From Tulasnella sp. 424 (taxonomy: Eukaryota; Basidiomycota; Agaricomycetes; Cantharellales; Tulasnellaceae): a DNA stretch of 64,000 nucleotides. Position 1 is the stretch's first letter, and each line of letters begins with the position of its first letter. Shown here in pieces: positions 47,577 through 59,480 of the stretch. The position numbers and the translations under genes are program-made. Below the pieces are notes generated by a model. It did no database searches. It was not told where the DNA came from and saw nothing but the letters and a program-made list of their open reading frames with translations. The stretch covers positions 124,001 through 188,000 of the forward strand of contig WSUB01000024.1 of NCBI GenBank assembly GCA_019633425.1, given 5' to 3'.

Positions 47577-47967
47577 CCTGGATAGGTAGATCTACTGTCT
47601 CAGAATGACCTTCGTTGCATGTCATCTCGGGTTAGAGCTTGGCTCGTGCTGCGATCCTTTACGCCCCATTTTTACTTTCTACGACGTACATCATCTTCTC
47701 GGTACCACAAATTGCTATCAGATTATTCCCTCCCTGTGTCAATAAAGCAAGGCTAAAAATGCATCTATTCGGAAGACTTGTGATCGGGCCTGACTGCTCC
47801 TCGGGTCCTGCTGGGACGGCCGGAGTGCTGCCAGAACGATCCCGAATATTCCGATCCGTAGTCTTATCTTATCAGTTATCAGTTCGATCCAAACACCTAT
47901 AAATGAACGAACTCATTCAGATCCTCGGCAATCTGCAGCACGCATTCTCCCCGCCACCAAAACAGCC
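47577..47967. other. Intergenic region, PP2A-A 3' side / MYND-like gene promoter
   Basis: This 391-bp spacer contains aataaa at 47742-47747 as a possible poly(A) signal of the upstream gene. No gene is visible. Confidence 0.45.
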
Positions 47968-48808
47968 ATGACAGACACCCAAGACAATTCAGCGCTAGAA
48001 CCGCCCACGTCCAATACCATCGACGCTATTGGATTGAACTCTAAGAAGAAGAAAGCCCGAAAGCCCACTGCCTCTAAGCCCATCGACATCCGAGCGTTCG
48101 AGCTCACTGTTCCTCACCTGCCAGCGGGACCAACCTCTTCGGGACAGCCTCTTCGAAATCCTTTACCTCTCGCTCTCTCATTCGAAATCGTTCAGTACCT
48201 CGATCTCGAGGATTCGGTAGAGCTTCAAGCCCACTACTACCTCATCCTCCCTGAGGAGAGCGACCTCGACCCCGAACTCAATCCACTGTTTCTGACCTTG
48301 GATGCTGGAGATGCTCCACCTCCGTCGGGGATCGAGATTAGGTTGAAGGAAGGGAAGCATGAGTTCTGGTTCGATACTCGAACGCACCAGGATGCAGTCG
48401 TGTTGCTCGAGCAATTGATAGAGAAGGCGGTTTTGGAGAAGGTGGATCCACCACAGTATCATTCACCTGCTGGGTATGACGGTCCGGGTGAAGGCTACCC
48501 GTTGGTCAGAGTGGCTATTCCGGAGAAGGAGATGGCAAGACAATGCGGATATGATGGGATATGGGAACAGCGAACAGACCAAGAAAGGTTGGCCGTATGT
48601 GGGGGTTGTAAGCTTGCATGGTGAGCGGCTCTCTACATAGTGAGAACTTGAGCTAGGTTAGGCTGACCTTGCGTTGTGTAGGTTCTGCGACGAAGATTGC
48701 CAAGCAATGAGTTGGAAGAAAGGACAGCCGACACCACATCGAAAGACGTGCAAGAAGGTCAAAGCGATTGGGACGGCTCCAGTCGAGAAAGGGACAACGG
48801 AGGCTTAG
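47968..48808 (+). CDS. MYND-like zinc-finger protein
   Basis: Two exons (47968-48620, 48682-48808) give 780 nt and 259 residues. The N terminus has a Lys-rich patch (NSKKKKARKPTASK). The middle is acidic and predicted globular (FEIVQYLDLEDSVELQAHYY, HEFWFDTRTHQDAVVLLEQL). The C terminus carries CGGCKLAWFCDEDCQAMSW followed by HRKTCKKVK, which fits the second half of a MYND finger (CxxC, YC-x3-CQ-x3-W, H-x3-C). The intron falls inside this motif. Only one upstream Cys (RQCGYDG) is near enough to help complete the first zinc site, so the finger may be partial. The role is unknown; MYND domains usually bind proline-rich peptides. Confidence 0.72.
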
Positions 48809-48893
48809 CCAGAGGACTATCACTCTTTTGAAGCAGTGTATTAATTCAACTGTCTTAATTCACTTTTTACATTTTAGAGGGCTGATCGGGTAG

Positions 48894-49970
48894 TCACAGC
48901 GTCTTGAGAACTTGTTGACCGTCCCACTTGCCCTTTCCTGGGATCTCGTTCCAGTACGTTGCCATACCGGGTTCAACACAGATATACTTGTCCCTGACGC
49001 GTAAACACAGGTATCAAGCTTTGTCCCATTTTGGTAGCTTCGCGTAGGAATCGCACTCACCATCCACCTTCTTCCATATCAGCAATGGCCCTTCCTGCCT
49101 CGGCGTGGGGGTTCCAGACCACGACGTCCTTGAAGCCCTTGGCATGAATGTGGATTCCACCACCTGGGTACTTGATATTGAAATCATTCCCAGCGTCCTT
49201 GTAAACGGCATCGGTATAGTTTTTGACGTCGACCTCGTCTCGGGTCTCGAGAGTTTCGGCGTAATTGCGAGTCTTGTCTAGATAGGTCAGACCCTTCAGA
49301 GAGGAGACAGTGACTTGAGAAGCGTCGCAGGCGAAGTAGGTGTGAAGGAGTGCTTGGTGCGTCAGAGGCTTTTCTGAGTCGTTGTGGACAACGAGATGTG
49401 TCGCAAGTTCGTGAACGGCGAGGGTGACGATGTACTCCAGTCGAACGTCGTAATCAAAACCGTATTGAGTACGCTTTGCTTCGGGCAAGTGAAGTCCTGT
49501 TATTTTATTACAAGAGTCAGTTCGATATGATCATTAGCCGCCTGTCGCAAATGACAAAGTCGGAGAGGAGAGACGTACCGAACTTGACACTGACACCAGC
49601 CTCGTTGTCCATCACCGTTTTAAGAAGTTCCCACTCCTCTCCGCGAGCGTAACCATGCTGGCCCATCTTTTTGTCCTCCTCCCTTGATGGAGGGCCGAAG
49701 AATGGGAACGCAATAGGGATGCCACCCCGGATCGGCTTGGATCCATCGAGGTATGCTTTTGAGGAGAGGAACAATCGCTCTGTCACAGGATCTTGGGTGC
49801 CAGCCTTGGGAGCTTTCCAAGACGTTACGGTTGCCCCATACTTGTAGATCACAGCGCTGGAGCCCTGTGACAATGGTGCTCTCAGGGCGTAAGATCAGAT
49901 CTCGTCGGATCGGCGGACGTACGTTGGGGAGGGAAATGACGACGGTCTTGTCTGTTTGAGAGACTGGCAT
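48894..49970 (-). CDS. Glucose-6-phosphate 1-epimerase (hexose-6-phosphate mutarotase)
   Basis: The start at 49968-49970 gives MPVSQTDKTVVISLPN, then an intron to GSSAVIYKYGATVTSWKAP. The aldose-1-epimerase-like fold shows RLFLSSKAYLDGSKPIRGGI with PIAFPFFGPP, KMGQHGYARGEEWELL (substrate His and Arg), TLAVHELATHLVVHNDSEKP, HTYFACDASQVTVSSLKGL, and VVVWNPHAEAGRAIADMEEGGW; it ends PGKGKWDGQQVLKTL. This is the short fungal YMR099C type, which interconverts alpha and beta anomers of hexose-6-phosphates in the cytosol. About three introns are needed. The family assignment is secure; exact substrate preference is inferred. Confidence 0.92.
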
Positions 49971-50238
49971 AATTGCAGTTATTGAGCTAACAAATGTCAA
50001 AGTATAAGTAGTAGAGAGAGTTGAACGGGAAGCTGATGTCCGTCCTCGGAGTACTTAAAGAGTGTGGGCGGGCCGGTATTACGTCACCTTCCCACAGTTC
50101 TCATTCGACCTAAAGTGTCCCTTTGATCGCATCTTCCTCCCTTGCTCTCCTGTATAACGCTCAAGCGGCCCGGCGTCTCCATTCAAAGTGCCAAGCTCAA
50201 GTTCGGAGATTTTCTATTGAATTGCCCGAGTTTTCATC
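49971..50238. promoter_or_regulatory. Short divergent promoter (mutarotase / MEMO1)
   Basis: Only 268 bp separate the two outward-facing start codons, so both promoters must lie here. I see no canonical element that I would defend. Confidence 0.4.
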
Positions 50239-51719
50239 ATGGTAAGCAGTGTTATTTCATCAGTACGGGCCGCCATTTCTCGAACCCTTGCCGCGGTCCG
50301 CCAACAGTCGTCCGAGTCTGTCAAACGCCGGAAAGCATTACATGCAGGGTCGTGGTACACGGATAATGGTAAATAAAGATTCAACTTCAATTGTATTATG
50401 TCTCTGATTCTTTGCTCATTCGAAAGGGCCCAAGCTCTTGGGAGAGTTGAATGGGTGGTTATCCAATGTTACTCCCGATAAAGCCCAACCAGACGTTATC
50501 GGAGAAGACCAGGAGTTTTCGACTCCGATCCCGGGTAGCAGGGCTATTATTGCACCGTAAGATGTCGTCGCTCTGTTGAACTATGACACCCAATCTGATC
50601 GAAAGCCGCGCGGGTCTTATTACATTTACGCCACCATCCTAGCCACGCTGGCTACTCGTACTCTGGACCCGCTGCTGCGTGGGCCTACAAATGTATTGAT
50701 ACTACAGGAATGTGAGTCCCACAGGCGCTTCCTTCGCGCAACTTCATTCGCGTGGCCCCTAATGGCTTGCATAGCAAACGAGTCTTTATCCTTGGCCCAT
50801 CCCACCACGTTTACCTGGATGGCTGCGCTCTCTCTAAATGCGATGCTTACGAGACTCCGATTGGGGAACTACCTCTGGATAAAGAGAGTAAGTAATATCG
50901 TCCTTGCGCCTTACACCGTAGAACTCTAGTGACTGTCCACTTCCAGCGATCGCTGAGCTTCTTGCTGCTGACCCCAAATTCGTCGAAATGGATGTCGCTA
51001 CCGATGAGGACGAACATAGCATTGAAATGCATCTTCCATATGTCAGAAAAGCATTTGAAGGGTACGAGCCTCCGCCTTTGTTCCTACATTTCCGCATGTT
51101 AAGTGGGTTGCAATCAGCTTGGACATCAAGATCGCTCCGATCATGGTGGGCGCATTGCCCAAGGCTACGGAGCAACACTTCGGCAAGATCCTCGCACCTT
51201 ACTTTGCTCGCGACGACACGTTCGTAGTGATTTCAAGCGATTTCTGTCATTGGTACGTAGATTCGCTCCTGGAGAGGCACCAATCCTAATCCACAACTAA
51301 ATCGACGTAGGGGGAGTCGATTCAATTACACGTATTACTATCCGTCGCCACTACCACTTGCCCCTGATGTCCAGCCTACCAAGATCACGTCGTCGGTCAG
51401 CCCTTCCCAAGACCATCCTATTCACGCTTCCATCAAGGACCTGGATCGCGAGGCCATGGAAATTCTCAGGTTCCCGTCCGGACTCCCTCCAACCCCTGCA
51501 GTGGAGACCCATAACAGGTTTAACACCTATCTAGGAAAGACCAAGAATACCATTTGCGGACGACATCCAATTGGCGTGTTCCTGGGAGCTCTTGCGGAGA
51601 TGGAGAAGTCGCACGACAAGCAAATTACCCTTAAGTGGGTGAGGTACGAGCAGAGCAGTCAGTGCACTTCGTCAAGGGATTCGAGCGTTAGCTACGCCAG
51701 TGCCTACGTCGTCTATTGA
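50239..51719 (+). CDS. MEMO1: MEMO1-family protein
   Basis: The start is best placed at ATG 50239-50241, followed at once by gtaag and an intron to 50307, giving [21 protein letters not shown]; without this intron the N terminus would gain about 22 odd residues. Family motifs are [20 protein letters not shown] across an intron, [50 protein letters not shown], and [33 protein letters not shown] sequence near the end appears as [16 protein letters not shown], then [16 protein letters not shown]1 is related to extradiol dioxygenase-fold proteins and has metal-binding His residues (H in PSHH, HxxHLP and DFCHW are kept). In animals it is linked to ErbB2 signalling and copper handling; in fungi (Mho1) its role is little known. 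Confidence 0.92.
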
Positions 51720-54700
51720 AATTCGGAGATTTAGTTGGTCTTGGAGCGCTAGCCCTCTGGTAGAAGTACAGATAGTAATTGATTACAGACATTGAGAATG
51801 TTTTTGTTGAGCATCTGCCGAAACGTGCGGGCTACGATCCAGGTCATTCAATGTCGTTGAATTCCAGGAGATCAAGCTCCGAGTTCCACGAAAGCCGCTC
51901 CTCCACAACTCTCCCGATGCTAATAGCCACCCTATCTGACATGCTTGGAAAATGGAAACGGTCCGCTTCGGAAGAACAGAGCGGCAAAGCGACGTCGCTC
52001 CGCGGGACGCCCCCGTGCGTTTGAAACCAAACAGCCAATAATCGTGCACACAGGTTGCTCATAAAATCATATAGTCTGCTCTTACCGCCCGAATATGCAA
52101 GTAAACGCTCGGGGTTCCAGAGCCTGATCGAAACGGAGCCACCGCCTCGATCACAATCGTCCAGCAAGGAGCAGGCATGACGAAATCTCCGCTATGATCG
52201 TATCCATAGTCGTTTCATATTATTATAATCTCGGGAAGTAACCGGAGGATTGGGCCACATTGATACTTTGGGAAGTTAGGCTGATCGAGAACACGGGTGC
52301 GATACTGAGTCTAGATTTGATTTACCTATCGAGGTATTTGCACACCTCCACCAAAGTGAGATCAATTACATTCAAGCCGATATTATTAGTCGACCAAGTC
52401 TTGAACACGGCATACTTTGGCCGCCTGCAGCCTTTGGAAAGGTGGAGGCGACTCCTACACATTATCACAACGTGTTTCAAATCATCCAGATGCACAAAAG
52501 CCATTTCCTCGCTACTCGAGGTAGCCATGGATCCAAAAAGCTGGAGGGGCTGTATCTGGACTAGATTTGATTCACCCGGTAGTAAGGGTGGAGGCGGAAT
52601 GCGACGCGTCGGAAAAGGGGAACAGCCTGCTCGGCATCCTTGAAAGGATTTTGCATCGTCTAGCTCGCGCGAATGAAGAATAATAACAACTAACAGTGGA
52701 AGAATTTTCCTTGGATTTTGGTTCACCTTTCCAAGTAGAGGCATGCTCGATCCGTACAGAAAGGGCAAAGCGCTCGCTACAGGTCTTTTGCTTCCCTCGC
52801 TACCCTTTTCAGAGGGTGAGACCAGCATGTAGCAATTCCAATTGCTTTCCCTATTGTTTATAGGGAAATGGGGTAGCTAGAGGGGAAGGAACACTCGACT
52901 TTGCCAAATCGTCTCCTGTAGACCAAAAAAGGCCAAAAGCGGACCGTCGCACCACTGACAAGCACAAGCTGCTCCACCGAATGAGTATAAAACAGCAGAA
53001 CACAGCTTAGCGATCCCGGAGAAAGAAGCATAGAGGTCTGCCTGAGAGAGAGCATAGAGATACCAGCCAGCGTAGACGGTCGCCCCAAAACGGAGACACA
53101 CTCGGCCTCGTCCGAAGACACACCAGGAAAACACGGCCATACGTAGTAGTAATTACGTTATGTATCAACAATACAGATTCGTCGGACGTCGGCGTTAGGT
53201 CGTTCGCGCGTCGCCACCGAACACGCTCGAGTTAGGGGTAGCGCACAAAGATAACGAGCCAGCGAAAAGCCTCTCGGCGTCGGGGATCGGCCTTTCAGCC
53301 ACGCCGCTATAGGGATAGTATGCGTCCGCATGCAGATTACCGACGGTGCGCGGAGGCGCTCAAGATTTTCTTATTGTTCGGGGCGCTGGTTACCCCGATA
53401 AGAACTCCGTATGGAAATGATAACCCCCCATTGCAGCTAACGTTCCAAGAAAGTGCAAGCGAGTGTGATATCCCAAAGGGATTCTATAGGGGTACCCCTA
53501 GTCGTTTTTCTATTGAACACGCTCAGCGCTAGTTGGGATTCACCGATCCGTATGGTCCACGATGTACGTGAGGGGAGTGCGCGTGAAACAGACAGACGCA
53601 AGTACTAGAGAGTGGAGAGCATAGTACGCGATAGTCGGTATAATCCCAAGTAAAATTTCTAGTCTTTTGGCGTCGCCGCTAGGCCTATCGTAAAGATAGT
53701 TGCAGTGTAACGGAGAAGAGCGAAGCTCCCCCGCATTTTTCCTTCCGCCTCTATCTCTTTGCTCTGATAGAGAGAAGCTCGGGGTCGCTAGCAAAGCAGA
53801 TTAAAGTTCAGATCGGCCTTTAAGGCCTTATCTATGCTTCTTAAACCTACCGATTGTTCATTAAGAAACCTGCCTGAAGGGCAAACGCGCGTGGCCTTGG
53901 GGGAACCCGGTGGAGCGGAAGAGCTGTCCCCTTGCCGGTTAGATTGAACACGAGTAATTTTCGTTTGTGATCAGCTAAAGAGGTAAGGTTTTTTTGGAGC
54001 TTCATAATGGGTGGGTGCAAGCTCGCTTGTCTCGTCACGGTGAGGTGTCTCTTGTAAGCAGTGGCCCACAAAAATCAGACCGAGTCGAAGCATTTCCAAA
54101 CGCGGTGATCGGCGCGACAAAGCCAAACAAAGAAAGACCCCCCCGCGTCAGAGAGTTCCCACGACGCCACCGCTCGGCAAACCGATTCCCGTTTTCTAAC
54201 CGGTGGAGTGAGAATCAACGAGTCGAAGTAAGGTTGCCATGGAGCGGAAGAACTAGAAGATCATTTCCCGATTAACCCGCGTTGCAAGATCTACAGTGCC
54301 GTGTCAACTATAACGGTAGATCCTTGGCGGGTAGGTTCGGCGCAAGCCCAGATAATAGGAACCGTGTTTGCTGCTGCTTGTTGTTTAGTATTCCAAGATA
54401 GATTTGAAAACGGACATCAGTTGTCTTCTCACCGCGAGCTGAAGAAGAGTGGGGAGACGGGAAGGTGGGGGGAAAGCGGAACGCGACACATTTGGAATGC
54501 CTGTCTACCTTTTGATCCATTCATCACCAATGAGAGTCTATACACTCTAACAGACGTAATCAGAAGAATTGAGGTGAGCTCGTGTGCAATTCAAACGACA
54601 ACGTTTAGAGAAGCTCTCCCGTCCTTTCCCCCTTCGCCTGCGAGAAAGTGGCTCTGATCGATGAGCGGACGACGTTCGCAGAAGGAAATGATGAAATTAA

Positions 54701-57538
54701 TACGCATTATGCAATCCAAATTTCTATTTACGACGATAGACTATGCGCCTGATAGCGTGGTGTTTACATGCTTGATGAGGATAGTCAAGGCAAAGCGAGA
54801 CGAGCTCGCATGCCGCACGGTGCACAATCCGCTACGGTCACCCGACGGCCCCGTCCATCCGCAGAAGAAGACGAAGGTCCGATGCGCGAAGACACTGGGG
54901 AATGACTACCCGCCTATAGGCGAAACACGGCAAAGGACCGCCCCGCACTGTGCTCGCTTGAAAAAAGGTTAACGCGGTAAAGCTTTGCGCGCGGCACAAG
55001 ATTGATCATTTAAGGGAAATATATAAACGTGGGTTTACCCCGATTGATGCGGAGGAAATGAGAAGGACAGTTAGGGACTCTGCGGAGGCCTGTTTTAGAG
55101 AGGAGGAGGTGTAGATGAACGGGGACTTGAGACGAGACGGCGGCGGCGATCACCCGATATAGCAAGCTTGGCTTTCACGGACAGGGCGGCGCATCGGGGT
55201 AGTACCATAACCAGAGGTAAGGCGAGCTCGGAAAATACTGACAAGGAGAAATACATGCCCCAGCGATGATGATGTCAAAGGGGGCACCGTGTCACGCCTT
55301 GAGAGGAAGTCGAACGGACAAGTCAGGGTTCATGAACGTTACTGCTCTGGAGTTTGCAGCCACAGGTCCCACCAAATCGGACAGGGAGTGGTGGTGGTAA
55401 ACAAAGCCTCACGGTCTCGGGAGATCATAATGGCATCATTATTTTTCAGCCACCAGCCATGGCATGACCGACTCCATGACTCTTTCCAAGCCTTCAGCCC
55501 ATAAGGGAATAGCGAAATATCAGTGGAGTACATGATCTGGACTCTATCCACCTGAATTCTGGTCCGGATAAGATAAACTCGATGTCCCCCAGCTAGTCAG
55601 TCACCCCCTTCTCTTGTCGTCGTCTGCTGATGATCCCAAAGCCGTGTACAATGCGTGTTTGCTCGCGATATCCGAGTTTCCGAGAAGTTAGGGGCTAAGC
55701 CTGGGTCATGGTCGGCGAGTCCGGGAGGCCCCTCCGAGCCGAGGTAGTTGTCATGCGAGCGCGACGTAAAAGGCTTGGATGAAACGGAGTAGAGTAATAA
55801 GAATGAGGGGACACAGCCATCTAGTCGATTCTTTTTGCATTGTGGCTAGGCCTATATCGTGGGTTATGACCATACGGAGAAAAGCGAAGGCTCTACTTTC
55901 ACTCTCTGCCCCCGCATTCGTCGGGGTGGAACGTGAGCTCTTTCGAACTTTAAAGTTCAGAATACAGGACCCTCTGCTCTCTTCGAGCCAAAAGGCCTTA
56001 TCTCTCTCTTTGCGAACCTACCATACACTAAAGGAGATACGACCTGAGAAGGGGAAAAAGATAAAAGAATCGTGCTTCAGGTTCCTAAGGTGGGTGGTTC
56101 TTCTTATTCCGAAGAGCGGTGTTGGCGAGAGCAACGGCAGGCTGAACTCACCGTTCCGTTGTTTTTCGAGGTTTGGAGTGATGAAGCGGGATGGAATATA
56201 TCAGGGCGGGCGATGTGGAGAACTGGGGGGTTTGGAATATACATAGAAAGGTGTCGAGACATGAGGTGGTGGCTGGCTAGGCTCACGGTAAGTCGTAGCC
56301 AGAAGCTGCGAACGATGATGATGGCAGTGATGACGACGCTGGTATAGGCAAGAGTACTGTGTTCTGCGACTGATTGCAAGGTGAGGTAGGAAGGGGAGGT
56401 GGGTAGGTAAGTCTATGCAGGCTAAAGGTAGCTCGGGAAGAAGGCATGTGCCGTCGAGTCTACTGAGCTGGTGTGCCGATGTCCGGCAGTGCGGATGGTT
56501 CTCGCGAACATCAGCAGTTGTTGCTGTCCGGTTGCTCTTGGACAATAATAATGAAGCGTGATAGGAGGGAGTTTGTCGCCGACGTGTTTGTGCAAATCGG
56601 CAAAGAGCGGTTGTCGAAACCTCCTTTAGTCCTCGTTGTGTGAACGGCAATCGGAGTGTATATTATATATTATAGTATGCCAGAAGGGAAAAGGGAAGCG
56701 GCGTGGGGGGCTGAAACGAAAGAGGCAGCTTATCGACATCACGAGGCGTCTTCTATACTCCGAATGATAACGTCGACGATGAAAAAGTCTGTGTCCTCTG
56801 CCGTCGTTCGTCCTCATCGGTGGTCAGACGTCGCCGACAATGGACAAAAAGCGACTATGCCAGTGAAGTGGGTATTGTACGGCTGAATGGGGATATGTGA
56901 GTGAAGTTGAAGTGAGGTGAGTCTGTGAGAGGTCTTGAGCAAGTCTCTGCAATGCCCGGATCCGTTATCTCGGTCAACCCCTGGAAATGGACCCTGAGAC
57001 CCGAGATGTTGGTTGTCACCCAATTCCCCCTTCCATACAAAACTGCACATCCATCCAACATACCTGCAATTCCCCTCCGACTGACCTCGTTTTGTCACCC
57101 CCTCTACCAACCCTCCATCCGCTCACTCTTGCCTTTCACCCCTCCACCCTCGTCCGTCGTTGGTCGTTGGTCGTCGTCGTAGTCGCTCCAGGACAAAACT
57201 CGTTTGGGCAGGACCATCTACCGGTTTTCTTGGTTGAACACCGTATAAAGAAGTGCATCCTGCAGGCAGCGCCTCCTCTTCCGGTCCCAACACAACTCCC
57301 CCAATTCCTGCCACATCCCCCGGCTCCAACACCCTCCCGACCCACCGCCGTCGTATGGAGGCTTGCACTTGATCTGCATCTTATCCAGCTACTACTTTCC
57401 ACTCCACTTGCGCCCGCCTCAACTTTAACACCTGCTTCGAACTCGGCTTTTATAAACGGCCCACTCAAACGACCTCTCCACCCCCCCCCCTTCTAACACC
57501 TAGCGAAACAAAACGCTAGCTAGCTACTCGAGCGCAAA
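51720..57538. other. Gene-poor block of 5.8 kb
   Basis: I find no frame here with introns, family motifs or consistent coding character. The longest ATG frame is a 168-codon minus-strand one (52828-52322) without recognisable features. The block holds a pair of degenerate direct repeats (53678-53852 and 55845-56023) and several short hairpins. Its texture differs from the surrounding genes. It may be old mobile-element or organelle-derived DNA, but no reverse transcriptase, transposase or terminal repeats are visible. 56.3-57.5 kb is the CT-rich upstream region of the next gene. Confidence 0.5.
53678..56023 (+). repeat. Degenerate direct repeat pair inside the gene-poor block
   Basis: Copies at 53678-53852 and 55845-56023 share, in the same order, ctaggcctat-cgt, cggagaa-agcgaag, cccccgcatt, taaagttcaga, aaggccttatct and aacctacc, separated by unrelated or indel-rich sequence. 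Confidence 0.6.
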
Positions 57539-59480
57539 ATGGCAACACAAACACTTACCTACGCTGCAACGACAACCTCCTCACCCTCGTACACGAAACT
57601 CACGATTCCTAATGTGCGTTCCACCTCTCTCTCTCCCCCCCAGAATCTCTTTACCACCCGGCGGGTACTCCCAAGCACACACACCGTGCCTCTCGCCTAA
57701 TACCTCTCCTCCTTCATTCCCGGTTATCCGCATTGGGACGGACCGGAACCAAATTTCGCTGCAAAATTCGAATACTGACCGCTCGCTTGTCTGCCTTTAT
57801 ATTATTACCGATATACACAGGCTGCAACGATCCCCCGTACCAAGAGCGTAGAATCCATCAAGCTTATAGGGCGAAATCCCTCTCCTCCTCCTCAATCCTC
57901 TACTAAACTACAACGCTCGTCCTCTGCCTCTGAGATGCTCGCTCTCGTGAACCTCGCAAACCTCCAGGTACGTCCGTCCGCCTTTTTTACCCCGCACTTT
58001 CCGCTCATTCGCTTACCCCGCGGCCGCCCTTTGCCATGTGCCTTCCCTCTTCACTCTGAATCATATCCGACAGCGCCTTCACGTCTGCGCATCTGAACCT
58101 TCCTCTTCGTCGGGTGGTCTCGACTCATCTCTCATCTCGCAAGAAGACGACGACGAGGAGGAAAACGCCGCTTCCTCTTCGGATAGCGAAGAATGCGAAA
58201 CTCCAGATCAAACTTCACCACCGTTCACGCGCCCGACTTCGCCCATCGGGTACATCTACGATTTCGATTCCGAAGACGACGAGACTTGGGACATTCGCAA
58301 AGTCAAGTATACGGCTGGTGCTGAGCTTGCGCCGTGCTTCGCGAGAGGCGCTGCTGCTACTACCGAATCCGCCGCCGCGCCTTCGTCGTCCGCTTCTTCC
58401 CTACGCAGCTCCTTCTCTGATTCAGAAGATGATGATGAAGAGGACGGAATGATGATCAACAGCAAGAAGCGGTCTTGGTCTCCAGGCACCCCTGCGATCG
58501 AAAAAGTCGAATATCACTGGAACACCCCTACCACGACAACCGCATCGTCTTCCGCATCATCGTCTACGGTTACGACCCCCCTCACCCCAATCGAGGATGA
58601 GGAGGATGGTTATTTCAACGATGATGACGACGACGATATGGTTGGAAGCGAGTTGGATGCTGGTGAAGTTTGGCCAGATGAGATGGATTCGGTATGTCTC
58701 TCCCTTCAACTCTCTCGCTCTCTCTCTCTCATTTCCCATCTCCGCATCTCTCTCACCTCCTCTTCTCTATTTACCTCTGAACGCTAACCCAAACCTCCCC
58801 CTCACTAGGACGACTTCCCATTCCTCCACACCTGGCCACACTCGTGGATCTGGACCCCACCTTCCGACTCTCCCTCGACTCACGCGAACCCGACTCCAAA
58901 CCCTCTCCCCATGATCCACTTCCACTACGTCGAATCTCAAGTCCCCGACCAATCTTCGTGGACTCCCATCCAGGACTCGAGGTTCGGCAACTTGTTGACC
59001 GTTCCGGGACACCGAGCGTACAACAGCGTGGAACCGACCGCTACCAAGGCTAGGCTACCGAGCAGAACCGTCGTCGCTCCCGTGCAGCAGATGTGCGAAG
59101 GTGCGCGAGTGGAGTACGATGATAAGCTCGGGAGGTGCGCGGTGAAAGTTCCCGGGTTGAAGGAGCAGAGGGAGATGGGGTTGTACTCTGTCCCTTCGTT
59201 CAGCACTCCCTCCTCCTCCTCTTCACAGAAGAAGGGAAGAGGTCGAGCGAGGTCGAGGGTCAGGGGGATGGAGGACGACGACGAAGACGATGTTCAAAGT
59301 CAAGTCGACGACTCTGCTCGTGGGAGGGGACGAAGCTCAGCGAGGAAGCCGACAGTTCAAAGTGCGAGGCACTTTGTCTTGTCTTCGATTCGTGAAGCTG
59401 AGGATGACGAGGAGGAGGAGGAGCCGTTCGTCTATGATGGTGTTTCTGGACGGGCGAGGGGTTTGGTTCGTTGGGACTGA
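57539..59480 (+). CDS. Acidic Ser-rich protein of unknown function
   Basis: Four exons (57539-57613, 57821-57967, 58074-58691, 58809-59480) total 1512 nt and 503 residues. The first exon reads MATQTLTYAATTTSSPSYTK. The second (TKSVESIKLIGRNPSPPP, EMLALVNLANLQ) leads to strongly acidic Asp/Glu and Ser tracts. TSPIGYIYDFDSEDDETWDI and KRSWSPGTPAIEKVEYHWNT are short conserved-looking islands. Exon 4 has FLHTWPHSWIWTPP, MIHFHYVESQ, FGNLLTVPGHRAYNSVEPT, and RVEYDDKLGRCAVKV, followed by an Arg/Gly-rich basic segment and another EDDEEEEEP tract. There is no signal peptide or membrane segment. I do not recognise a named family. Alternating acidic and basic low-complexity segments suggest a nuclear or RNA/chromatin-associated role, which is inference only. 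The CT-rich 5' leader is typical of strongly expressed fungal genes. Confidence 0.75.

Noticed and set aside
52322..52828. 168-codon open frame on the minus strand with an ATG
   Set aside because: It has no recognisable motif, no intron and no regulatory context, and lies in a block without any other coding signal.
56201..56650. 149-codon minus-strand frame rich in His, Pro and Arg
   Set aside because: The composition reflects CT/GA-rich DNA; no motif or splice structure supports it.
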